A stretch of 64,000 bases of DNA from Diplolepis rosae (taxonomy: Eukaryota > Arthropoda > Insecta > Hymenoptera > Diplolepididae). A program made the translations under genes and the position numbers. Where the stretch lies: positions 310,001-374,000 of the forward strand of contig JAPYXD010000696.1 in NCBI GenBank assembly GCA_030998225.1, read 5' to 3'. Numbering within the stretch: the stretch's first letter is position 1; each line of letters begins with the position of its first letter. Positions 23,674 to 32,650 of this stretch are shown here, piece by piece. The notes beneath the pieces were generated by a model. The model was not told where the DNA came from, made no database searches, and saw only the letters and a program-made list of their open reading frames with translations.

Positions 23674-23820
23674 CCACTACCCGAAATCCAATCCTGATAA
23701 AATCCTTAAATTGAGCGAAATAGGTGAACCGCCGCGATAATCCCGCAGGGGGTGCCAATTTCGACAGTTTCAATTCTATTCCCGCGATAGTCCGCCGAAG
23801 GGATTGAAACTTCTCAATTT
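23674..23820 (+). repeat. Leader repeat A, copy 2
   Basis: Near-identical to 22397-22545, with CCGCGATAATCCCGC at 23732-23746 and CCGCGATAGTCCGCC at 23782-23796. Confidence 0.85.
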
Positions 23821-23849
23821 AAAAAAAATCCATAGTAGTGTTTTGTGCA

Positions 23850-23942
23850 AAATAGGTGAACCACCGCGATAATCCCGCAGGGGGTGCCAATTTTGACAAT
23901 TTCAATTCTATTCCCGCGATAGTCCGCCGAAGGAATTGAAAT
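23850..23942 (+). repeat. Leader repeat A, copy 3 (shorter)
   Basis: Starts at AAATAGGTGAACCACCGCG. It carries CCGCGATAATCCCGC at 23864-23878 and CCGCGATAGTCCGCC at 23914-23928. It lacks the outer flanks of copies 1 and 2. Confidence 0.85.
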
Positions 23943-24236
23943 CACACAAAACACTCTAGCAACCCCAATTACACCCTGAGTTAGCTAGGCTAGTAAGGAG
24001 TTTGTGCTTGAGTCTAGCTTTACTAATCTGTCTGCTTTAATTGTGTCGAGATTCAAACCTTGACTGGTTTTCGTCTCGGGACAATTATTTGAACTCGGGT
24101 TATTTCCTTTCTCTTTTATGCGTTTAGGGTAATCAAAAATTTATTTAAAACCCAGTCTGATATACAACTTTCGGTTACATTTCTATTAGTAAGGAAAAGA
24201 GAGAGAAATTTCCTTCGCCTTTTTCCTACTAACTTC

Positions 24237-24749
24237 ATGTCGCATCTAACGGTGGCCATTGACATCTCTCGCCGAAAACGCCCTAGAGGAGGAAGGGACT
24301 TGCGCCAAAGAAAGCAATTCGCAGAATTTCAGGAGCAGGTAACGCAGTCAATTATAAGTGAAAATCCGGACCAAATTCGCGAAATTAAAAATTTCGACGA
24401 ATTTTCAAGTCTGTTCGAATCCCTTCTGGAACGAGCAGATAGTATAATTCAGAAGAAAACGTCTAAAAAGGTAGACTCGTTACAGGTTCAGGCCACGTCT
24501 CTCAAATTCAAACAAGTGTACGAACACAAACCTCTAGTTAAAAAACCAGGCCAGAAGTTCTGCGAACCTCAATTTTCAAAACATTCAAATCTATAATTAG
24601 GAGTGCCTGTCATAGACCTAGCTTCAGAGTCCGAGTCATCCATAATAAACTTATCCTCAGATTCGGAAACAGAAGTACCAAGTGACGCAGAAACAATAGC
24701 TTCTGAGAGCTTAAAGTCTACCGACAGGACCATACTGATTAGTGACTGA
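24237..24749 (+). pseudogene. ORF0: small upstream protein of the LTR element, with in-frame stop
   Basis: ATG at 24237 opens a 119-codon frame. It starts MSHLTVAIDISRRKRPRGG with a basic cluster, then a stretch likely to be helical (FAEFQEQVTQSIISE). A TAA at 24594-24596 interrupts it, but the same frame stays open to the TGA at 24747-24749. That tail reads PVIDLASESESSIINLSS and is rich in S, E, D and T. VIDL followed by Ser/Glu resembles a SUMO-interaction motif. No family was recognised. A related region at 47.4-47.95 kb also has a VIDL motif and a Ser/Glu-rich tail, suggesting a real, conserved accessory protein. Either the stop is a mutation or it is read through; a mutation is more likely given the other lesions. 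Confidence 0.5.
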
Positions 24750-25266
24750 ATTCTAAGCCACATTTAAAGAAGTAAAAACCTAAAGCCTAACACTAATCTA
24801 AGGTTACAACATTGTTTTCGAAACTCGACTACAAGATTTTGCTTCTCGTTTAAGGTGTGATAGGCGCGCCATATTAGAGTGTGGTACAACCCTGCACAGC
24901 TGAGCCAACAACGGCTCCACGAGTTTCACTTATAATTTATAAATTGCCGTACAATCACCATAGCAATTCCTTCAGGCAAAGCCTTATCAGCACATACGAA
25001 TAACTCAGATGTGTCCCGGAATTGGCATATGCAACCGGTATAAACTCAGGTAAACCACGCGTAACCTGTGCAGGTTGGCAAACCCTCCCTAATATAGCGC
25101 CTAACTCTATTTTAGAAATTAAGGTATATAACATAAGCTATTGTGTCACATGTCTGTACATATATTTATATATTAAGCGTCACAATATTCCGGGGTGGTC
25201 TACGATACACGTTGGCCTAAAAACATTTTTTCTCTCCTATATCGATTTTGCTAGCATTACAACAAC
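24750..25266 (+). other. Spacer between ORF0 and gag
   Basis: No convincing gene. It contains a donor-like CAG/GTAAAC at about 25048-25056 and, at 25183-25200, one of three copies of AATATTCCGGGGTGGT. The 25022-25282 frame has no recognised motif. Confidence 0.4.
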
Positions 25267-26633
25267 ATGCCTAGAAACGTAGATCGGAACCCGCCCCAAC
25301 ATGGGGACGACCACAGTCGAAACAACTTGGATACGGATCCCGAACAGGATACTCAAATACTCTTAAACCAAAGTGTTTCGGATTCATTAACCGGAGACCC
25401 TGCGAATATTCCGACCCCCGCGTCCTATCTCAATTTAAATACGAGCGCGGCAATGGCATCGGTATTGGAGTGTATGACTCTGCAGCAGAGTACATACCAT
25501 ATCCCCCAATTCGACGGTAAAAATCCGCCCCTAAAAGAATTCTTACAGGATGTCGCAAACGGAGCAGTATTTGTAACCGACATTACGGAACCCGGTTTCA
25601 TCAAGGCCGTGTTAGCCAAGCTCAAAGGTGTAGCTCGGGAAAGCGTCCGCGACAAAATTTCTCTAGGGTGAAGGACCTAATAGCGCACCTAAAGAAAAGA
25701 TTCGCGCCGACGAAAAAGTACCAATGGTACTTCGAATCTATCGTTAACCTCCGGATGAAACAATCGGAAACCGTGAGCGATTATAACGATCGTGTACAAG
25801 GCCTTTTGAGTGGCGCTAGACACGCGATTGAAGAAAAATATACAGGCACGTACGGACCCACCAAAGAAAGCGCCATTATGATGAAGCCAGTGATCGACTG
25901 TGCTTTAGACGCCTTTATTAGGGGCCTACCAGACGATATATCAATTTTTGTCGACACTCGCAATCCAAAAGATCTTAGTGAGGCATTTGAACACGCCCTG
26001 CATGCCGAAGAACGACAGACGTATACTGAGAAAGCAAGAAACGCTGCGTCATCCTATCATATCGCGCGGCCCAGAGAATTTGCGTCAGAGCGTCAACGCT
26101 CACCAAGCCCCTTCTCAAAGCAAATGGAACATACGGAGAAGCAGGTAAAATCCGAGAGGCCAAATTCAAAGGGAAGCACAACTCTGACAATAACAGGACC
26201 TAGCACTCCAACAAACCAGGCCCCAATGTACACATCCATGTACAGTCAATACCATTTGCCCTACCTTCCTTATAAAACTAATTATCAGTCTCAATATCCT
26301 TATTCCTTTCTTCAATACCCATTAAACTACCCATATCCACCCCACTACCCTTATCCTCCTCATCCCGCCATGATGCAATGTCCACCAGTCGAAAAGGGTC
26401 AAAAAGCACCCGGCAACTCGCCGTGGCAAGGGCAAAGCAAAATTGCAGGAAGCATGACCCCTCCCCGGTCAGCCTCTCCAGGACCATCAGGAGCTTTAAA
26501 CTCTCAATCGACTCGTCGCTCGGACGCTGTGACGAGTCACTCAACTATACAAGAGCGTCCCAAGTTCGTCCACTTCCAGGAGAACTCCGTAGGGTCCTTC
26601 GAACGGGACGCAGCCAAGAAGACTCACCAGTAG
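25267..26633 (+). pseudogene. gag: gag, retrotransposon capsid-type protein without zinc knuckle, frameshifted
   Basis: The frame from ATG at 25267 (MPRNVDRNPPQHGDD) runs to a TGA at 25669-25671. A -1 frame taking over at about 25668 continues to the TAG at 26631-26633. The conserved core has IPQFDGKNPPLKEFLQD early and LRMKQSETVSDYNDRVQGLL plus IRGLPDDISIFV later, as in gypsy-type gag capsid domains that form the particle. A Pro/Tyr-rich segment follows (about 26230-26390). No CCHC knuckle is present, in line with errantivirus-type gag. No slippery heptamer is evident at the break, so a simple indel is the likeliest explanation. Confidence 0.7.
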
Positions 26634-29600
26634 TTAAACTAACTGCATCCGAATTCCGAGGTCCTAGGGCTACCTTCCTGGTCGACCCAGGTTCTGACGT
26701 GAATCTTGTGAAACTTCACGCTTTACGCCTGGATATGATTATCGAACCCCTGAATTCTATCCTTATCACCGTCATAACCAACGATCCTGTGAAAAAACTT
26801 GGTACAGTGAAAATCACGATTTTTAAGAGTCCTGTAGAATTTCACGTCGTAGGAAACGAACTCCCTATTTCGCCCGATGGGATCTTAGGACGACCATACT
26901 TACGGCAGGAGCAAGCACAAATTTCATTTAGGCATAATACTCTAGTCACCGTATCTAACCCGATCACGCCGATTCCATTTGTCGACGCGGAATCACAGAA
27001 AGCCAACAAAGCACTTAAATCGGAAATCAAGCCTTTTGCCAGGATCTTGAAAATCAAAGCAAGAACCAGGCAACCCATTGCGATAGACGTGTCCAATTCG
27101 GAAATCCATCAAGGGTACCTGCCAAGGATTGATACCCCAGAAGGATTGTACATAGGTGAAGCAGCCGTCACCGCTCAAGATGGCAAGTGTCACGTCCTCG
27201 CTATAAACACCACAGAACAAGACATAGAATTTAATGTCCCACCACAAGAAATCATCCCCTTTGATTTCTGCAGATTCCCTAGTGAAAAATACTCGGAATC
27301 GGAGACAGAAGACCTGTCTGAATATCCTCAGGAACAGCTGGGAGGAGGTAATTCCGATCGCGTGAAGAGAGTGATACAAAGTTTACATGTGTCACACCTG
27401 TCGCCTGAAGAAAAGGATTATGTATTCGGCTGGGCCGAAGACTATGCTGACATCTTTTACTTAAATGGCGAGAAACTCACCTCCAATCATCTGATCCAGC
27501 ATCGAATTCCGACCATCGATGATAAAATCATCGTTAAGAAACAATACAGGTCACCTCACGAGGCTACTGAGCAAATACATGCCCAGATAGAGAAACAGTA
27601 TAAAAGTGGCATCTTAGGCAGCTCTAAGTCTCCCTATAACTCACCACTTTTGATCGTCCCTAAAAAACTCGATGCATCCGGCGAAAGAAAGTGGAGGGTT
27701 GTAATCGACTTCCGAGCCCTCAATGAAAAAGTAATAGGAGATGCCTATCCACTGCCCAACATTTCAGACATCTTCGACCAGCTTGGAAATGCCCAGTACT
27801 TCTCGGTGTTCGACCTGGCAAGCGGTTTCCACCAAATTGAGACACACCCTGAAGACCGAGCAAAAACCGCTTTCTCATCACCTAGAGGACACTTTGAATA
27901 CCTTCGTATGCCCATGGGGATCAAGAACGCACCGGCTACCTTTCAGCGCCTTATGGATACGGTGTTAAAAGGCATGCATGGAACAGAGGTATTCGTCTAT
28001 TTGGATGATATTTTGGTATATGCAGAAAATCTCGAAGAACATGATAAAAAGGCAAGAAGACTTTTTGATCGTCTGCGGAGTGCTAATCTGAAACTGCAAC
28101 CAGACAAGTGCGACTTTTTACGAACGGAAGTCGCCTACCTAGGGCACATTATCGGGCGTGAAGGGGTAAAACCGAACCCGGCTAAAATTAACGCCATTAG
28201 GAAATTTCCTAGACCCACTACCGTGCGAGCAATCCGACAGTTCCTGGGGCTCTCTGGGTACTACCGAAGATTCATCCAAGATTACGCGGAATTGGCAAAA
28301 CCACTCTCCGACCTTCTCAAAAAGGACGTAAAATGGGAATGGGGAAACAGCCAAAAGAGAAGCTTCAGAAAACTTCGCAGGTATCTCTGTAGGGAGCCTA
28401 TTCTCTTATACCCAGACTTTCAGAAGACATGCAAACTAACCACGGATGCCTCCGAGCACGCGGTCGGAGCAATATTACCCCAAGAGAAAGACGGAGTAGA
28501 TATGCCCGTGGCATACTTCTCGAAAACGATGAACACTTGCGAACAAAGGTACCCTGAGGCCGAGAAAGAGTGCCTCGCCGTATTGTACGCGGTAATGAAT
28601 TTTCGCCCATACCTATACGGACGAGAATTTATTTTGGCTTGCGACTACGAACCTATCCACTGGATATCCTATGTTGAGAACCCTGGAGCACGTCTCCTAC
28701 GATGGAGATTACGGCTCCAGGATTACCAGTATAAGTTCGAGTACAAGCAAGGGAAATTAAACAGGGGCGTTGAGGCTCTTTCTGGAAATCCAGCCGCAGA
28801 AACGGATTTGGCAAGCTCAACCGAATCCAGTGAAGATTCTGATGACTCTGGCGGAATGAGTCAATCCCATTCCCCGCCCAGGAGGAGATTCAATCCTGAA
28901 ACTGCCAACTCAAACGGGCACATTCCAACTAGAACTCGCAAACAGGTGTTAGTGATCCGCAACAAGGCTGAGGCAGAAAATTCAATGCCCAGCACGAGGT
29001 CATCCACCATGCAGAGAGGACTTGAACATCTCGGATCAGCACCTGGTACTTCCGGTCGAATTCCACCCTCCACAAAACCAAAGACGGCGAAAAGGGAAAC
29101 TACTGTCGACCGAAAGCCATCGGTAATAAGAGGCAAGCCCATAGTCACCAGGTCTGCTATATTCAAACCAACTAAATCCAAAACCATTAGCACCATCCAG
29201 TCGGAGGAAGGCCATCAAACGGCGAAACGCAGGGGAAGACCACCTAATTCTTCTTCCACGATGCCGAAGGTAAGCTCCGATGAATCCTACGCGCCCCCAG
29301 TAGGTCGGGTAGGCCCCAGCCTGAACGAAAGTTGCATCGCGAAACGGCTCTCGCGGCGTCGAGGAACAACGGGACTCCCGAGAACGCCCACGAATATCCA
29401 TGAATCTTCCTCTGAGTGCGAACAATCTTCAAGCGATGACAACAGCGAAGATTCAGACCCTCCTGTGTACAGGAAGTCACACAGCCTTCTCCCAAGCCTG
29501 GCATTGCGCACAGATGGCGCGAAGAGCTGTTCTCCACCGAAGAGTGCGCCCCCATGCGTTCGAGCACCGAATCCTTGGTTCCCTCCCCTCCAGGAACCCT

Positions 29601-31195
29601 ATGTAGACGTCTTCGTCGACGGCGCCTCCAGCTACAATGGGAGAGGTGAACCCAGGGCTGGCATCGGCGTCTGGTTCGGCCCAGACAACCCATTGAATGT
29701 CTCTCGGCCAGCCCGGGGTCGGCAGACTAATAACGCCGCTGAAATCGAGGCCGCTGTTGAGGCCGCTAAAAGGGCTCAGGAGGCTGGAATAAAGAAATTA
29801 AGAATTAACACTGACTCCAAATATCTAGTCAGCAGTGCGACGGAATGGATCCCAACGTGGGAAAAGAACGACTGGAAAACTGCTGAGAACAAACCTGTTA
29901 AAAACCGAAACGAATTTGAGAAATCAAAAAAGGCACTTGAGCCAATCGAGGTAATTTGGAACCATGTCCCAGGGCATAAAGACATTGAAGGCAACGAGGC
30001 AGCCGATAGGCTTGCCCGTGAAGGGATCGAAGGAAGAGCACTGTTTGTTTCTGAATCTGAAGAAGACGCTGATAACCCTAGTGGACCATTGAAGGCAATT
30101 GTCGACGTTCCGCCCTTGCCTATAGACAGTGACGAGAACAGTAGTGATGAAGAATTTGATATGGAAACCCTTAAAAAGGATTTACAAAAATCATTCTCTC
30201 AATTCGAGAAATCTGTGGGGAGAAAGGGACTAGACATATCCAACATAAAGCCTGACTCACCCTACTGGGATCATGAGGGCATGGACATGAAGAACGTTCC
30301 GGTATGTACCCATGTGTCAGAAGGTGAGGAAGACAAAGAACTATTGGAAAACCTGAAGGCCCTTGACCCCTGTGGGGAGTTCGACGATGACGCTTTTCCC
30401 AAAAGGGCTCAGAACTTCTTAGAACAATATGAAGAAAGGATGTCCGGATCATCTGCCAAACCAGACCAGGCGGAGGAGGCCCTCTCCAACCCACTTCAAA
30501 GTCTGGAAGAAGGAAGTGAAACTAACGGAAAAGAATCTTGGTCACCTAGGCTTCATCCAAGACATCCCGGTGTGGAAAGGAAAAGCATGGTGAGATTCAA
30601 GGATCTCCCTGAGGATATCGAATTCTCAATAATTGGAAGGCAACCTTCAAGGAGATCATTACTCCCAACTCCAGCTCCGTCTGCAGCCCCAGACGCGAGG
30701 TCGACACTATTCTCAATCGCCGAAGAAGAGGAAGGAACGGATACGAACAAGAGCCCAACAAGAAGAGGCCTGGACCTTAGACCACGGAGACTACAGCGTT
30801 CGGAGACGTCCGAAACGACCACCGTTGGCTCCACTCCATTTTCTAGCTCTTTGATCGATATTGATATTCCTTATATCGATCCACCGTCACCCCCTTCCTT
30901 GGAGGAAAAGCCAGAAGTACAAAAACCTCTTCTGAATTGCACGGAGGTGCACAACATTAAGCACGAGTGGACAGAACCACTGACTTACCGACCAGACAAC
31001 TACGCGCATTTTCTTTCTGAAGACTGCGAGCCCACAAACGCTATTGCAAAGCTGCTTGTGGCCACCGAACGTCTTGACCTCCAAGACGCCTGGGAAAGCC
31101 GACCCAAAAAGGGGCAAGTCCTGGTCACTTCGCACGGACAGCACAACACCTACTCGATCGTTGTGAAGAAACGACACTTTGACGAAATTGACTAG
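26378..31195 (+). CDS. pol: pol polyprotein: protease, reverse transcriptase, RNase H, second RNase H1-type domain
   Basis: An open frame of 1605 codons lies in -1 phase to gag; its true start is unclear because the first ~90 codons overlap gag. Domains follow in order. Protease is near residues 95-175, with VDPGSD where DTG/DSG is usual, and GILGRPYL. Reverse transcriptase is near 390-660, with VFVYLDDILVYA (YLDD near 540). RNase H-1 is near 685-800: LTTDAS, EKECLAV, ACDYEP, but VEALS where family members have an Asp. A linker of about 265 residues is rich in S, P, R and E and includes KRRGRPPN, an AT-hook-like motif. A complete cellular-type RNase H1 follows at 29594-30041. An acidic tail of about 380 residues reaches TAG at 31193-31195. 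Integrase is not in this frame. pol makes DNA from element RNA in the cytoplasmic particle. Confidence 0.85.
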   Translation: MSTSRKGSKSTRQLAVARAKQNCRKHDPSPVSLSRTIRSFKLSIDSSLGRCDESLNYTRASQVRPLPGELRRVLRTGRSQEDSPVVKLTASEFRGPRATFLVDPGSDVNLVKLHALRLDMIIEPLNSILITVITNDPVKKLGTVKITIFKSPVEFHVVGNELPISPDGILGRPYLRQEQAQISFRHNTLVTVSNPITPIPFVDAESQKANKALKSEIKPFARILKIKARTRQPIAIDVSNSEIHQGYLPRIDTPEGLYIGEAAVTAQDGKCHVLAINTTEQDIEFNVPPQEIIPFDFCRFPSEKYSESETEDLSEYPQEQLGGGNSDRVKRVIQSLHVSHLSPEEKDYVFGWAEDYADIFYLNGEKLTSNHLIQHRIPTIDDKIIVKKQYRSPHEATEQIHAQIEKQYKSGILGSSKSPYNSPLLIVPKKLDASGERKWRVVIDFRALNEKVIGDAYPLPNISDIFDQLGNAQYFSVFDLASGFHQIETHPEDRAKTAFSSPRGHFEYLRMPMGIKNAPATFQRLMDTVLKGMHGTEVFVYLDDILVYAENLEEHDKKARRLFDRLRSANLKLQPDKCDFLRTEVAYLGHIIGREGVKPNPAKINAIRKFPRPTTVRAIRQFLGLSGYYRRFIQDYAELAKPLSDLLKKDVKWEWGNSQKRSFRKLRRYLCREPILLYPDFQKTCKLTTDASEHAVGAILPQEKDGVDMPVAYFSKTMNTCEQRYPEAEKECLAVLYAVMNFRPYLYGREFILACDYEPIHWISYVENPGARLLRWRLRLQDYQYKFEYKQGKLNRGVEALSGNPAAETDLASSTESSEDSDDSGGMSQSHSPPRRRFNPETANSNGHIPTRTRKQVLVIRNKAEAENSMPSTRSSTMQRGLEHLGSAPGTSGRIPPSTKPKTAKRETTVDRKPSVIRGKPIVTRSAIFKPTKSKTISTIQSEEGHQTAKRRGRPPNSSSTMPKVSSDESYAPPVGRVGPSLNESCIAKRLSRRRGTTGLPRTPTNIHESSSECEQSSSDDNSEDSDPPVYRKSHSLLPSLALRTDGAKSCSPPKSAPPCVRAPNPWFPPLQEPYVDVFVDGASSYNGRGEPRAGIGVWFGPDNPLNVSRPARGRQTNNAAEIEAAVEAAKRAQEAGIKKLRINTDSKYLVSSATEWIPTWEKNDWKTAENKPVKNRNEFEKSKKALEPIEVIWNHVPGHKDIEGNEAADRLAREGIEGRALFVSESEEDADNPSGPLKAIVDVPPLPIDSDENSSDEEFDMETLKKDLQKSFSQFEKSVGRKGLDISNIKPDSPYWDHEGMDMKNVPVCTHVSEGEEDKELLENLKALDPCGEFDDDAFPKRAQNFLEQYEERMSGSSAKPDQAEEALSNPLQSLEEGSETNGKESWSPRLHPRHPGVERKSMVRFKDLPEDIEFSIIGRQPSRRSLLPTPAPSAAPDARSTLFSIAEEEEGTDTNKSPTRRGLDLRPRRLQRSETSETTTVGSTPFSSSLIDIDIPYIDPPSPPSLEEKPEVQKPLLNCTEVHNIKHEWTEPLTYRPDNYAHFLSEDCEPTNAIAKLLVATERLDLQDAWESRPKKGQVLVTSHGQHNTYSIVVKKRHFDEID
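29594..30041 (+). other. Second RNase H domain (RNase H1-like) inside pol
   Basis: Residues about 1073-1221 of pol read as a full RNase HI fold. The first Asp is in VFVDGASSYNGRG, followed by RAGIGVWFGPDNPLN. Glu is in NNAAEIEAAVEAAKR, the second Asp in INTDSKYLVSSA, His in NHVPGHKDIEGNEAADRLA, and the last Asp in AADRLA. The spacing and the WFGPDNPLN and GRQTNNAAEI segments are closer to eukaryotic nuclear/mitochondrial RNase H1 than to the retroelement RNase H that follows RT. It degrades RNA in RNA-DNA hybrids. Dual RNase H elements are known among plant Tat/Ogre elements and a few other lineages; for this env-bearing insect element it was probably acquired separately (inference). Confidence 0.85.
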
Positions 31196-32430
31196 AAGGA
31201 CGTAACTCAGGGGCTGAAAAATATCCGGCTGGCCCTTAGACGGGACGATTAACGAACACTGCGAATAGCAAATTCAGAAGACCTCCTGGGCTCCTTTGAC
31301 TCAGAATAAAATGACAGACATTCTGTCTGAAATATTCCGGGGTGGTGACATAACTGTCACACTTTGCCACGGGAAGATTCAGGTTCCACCTCCTGAAATG
31401 AGGCTCAAGATAATCGAAGAATACCACAGCAGCCTCATAGGAGGCCACAAGGGCATAACCAAAACCTACAGGAGAATTAGGGAGCGGTACACCTGGCCCG
31501 GGCTGAGAGATCAAATCACGGAATTTATTCGAGGTTGTAAGAGTTGTTTTGAACAAAAACTCGTGCGACCTCGAACCCGAGAACCCATGCTCATCACCGA
31601 CACTCCTGCCGAACCGTTCGACAAGGTGTCTCTCGATACAGTCGGTAAATTACCAACTACCCCTAACGGAAATCGCCACATTCTCACGATGCAGGACAAC
31701 TTCAGCAAGTACTGCATCGCGGTCCCTATACCAAAACCTCAAGACCACCGCCATCGCACACGCCGTCGCGACGACCCTCTTTTCGCAATATGGCGCTCCT
31801 AGAGCCATACTTACGGACAGAGGAGGAAGTTTTGTAAGCCAAACTCATGAAGAAATTGGAAGGGCTGTTCAATATCAAACAGCTGACGACTTCAGGCTAT
31901 CGACCTCAGACCAATGGTTCGTTGGAACGAAGTAATATTGTACTAACGGATTATATCAAACATTACGCGAGCGACTTCGATGACTGGGGTCGTCTGCTTC
32001 CATTCGAAATGTTCGCCTATAATACCTCGGTTCACGAGGCGACCAACTTTACACCCTATGAGCTTGTGTTTGGGCGATTAGCTAGGACCCCAGCTTCTTC
32101 CCCCAGGGCGAGGAACTGGAAACCTACGGCTCCTACTTGCGTGACCTGATAGTCCGACTATCGGAAATACAGAAAATCGCGGCACGGAATTTGGTCAGGC
32201 CCAAACAACGCTCAAAGGAATTCTACGATCGCAAATCTCGACCCTTGAAGGGTAAAGTAGGTGACCAAGTCTACACAATAAATGAAGTTAGGGAAGGGAA
32301 ATTCGACAGTAGGAGAGAAGGACCGTTCACTATTGTCGGGTTTACCGAAAACAATAACGTAATCCTAGAGGACAAGTTCGGGGAGCGCTGTATGAAGCAC
32401 GCCGACAAGCTTTTGATCTTTCATGGATGA
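31196..32430 (+). pseudogene. integrase region, multiple frameshifts
   Basis: After the pol TAG, the pol frame holds two further stops (31250-31252, 31307-31309). The integrase is then read in four pieces. 31296-~31735 holds an HHCC zinc domain (IGGHKGITKTYRRIRERY, GCKSCFEQK) and the first catalytic Asp (SLDTVGKLP). ~31735-31840 holds the second Asp (ILTDRGGSF). 31847-~32110 holds the catalytic Glu (NGSLERS). 32137-32430 is the C-terminal DNA-binding part (GKVGDQVYTINEVREGKF). Three frameshifts separate them. All DDE residues are visible but not in one reading frame, so this copy cannot make integrase. The protein would insert the cDNA into host DNA. Confidence 0.85.
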
Positions 32431-32650
32431 AGTATTGGAGGTTTGCTGGTGTGCATCATAACCAGGCGCTGAGGTTGAGGACATGTCGCCATAGGAGAAA
32501 TAACTAAAATAAAAATATAATAAATATATACATACATATATGTATTACACCAATAAAGGGGACTTCCCCTCGAATCAACCCTGGCGACTTGTGCCCAACT
32601 TCCCATACTAGAACTATGACTAACGACAATAAAATTTTACAGGTAACATC
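32431..32650 (+). promoter_or_regulatory. Intergenic spacer with 3' splice site ahead of env
   Basis: GACTAAC, a good branch-point match, lies at about 32618-32624. TTTTACAG ends at 32642 and is followed 8 bases later by the env ATG at 32651. Env of errantiviruses is made from a spliced RNA, so this acceptor probably serves that purpose. Donor candidates are CAG/GTAACG near 24340 and CAG/GTAAAC near 25050. Confidence 0.5.

Larger units (their letters stand above)
22095..24236 (+). other. Retrotransposon leader (5' untranslated region) with regulatory-looking repeats
   Basis: It starts right after the LTR with a probable primer-binding site (22101-22117). Three repeat systems fill it: CCGCGATA-containing units of 90-150 bp, a dimeric array of TGCT-N4-AGCA sites, and twin hairpins. 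No ORF over 60 codons lies before 24237. The length (2.1 kb) and repeat content recall the insulator-bearing leader of Drosophila gypsy, but the motifs are different. Confidence 0.6.

Noticed and set aside
25668..25671. Programmed frameshift within gag
   Set aside because: No slippery heptamer or obvious downstream structure at the junction; a simple indel is more likely in an element with many lesions.
29000..29700. Several 70-150-codon minus-strand frames under pol
   Set aside because: Shadows of the pol frame in GC-richer DNA; compositionally biased, with no domain.
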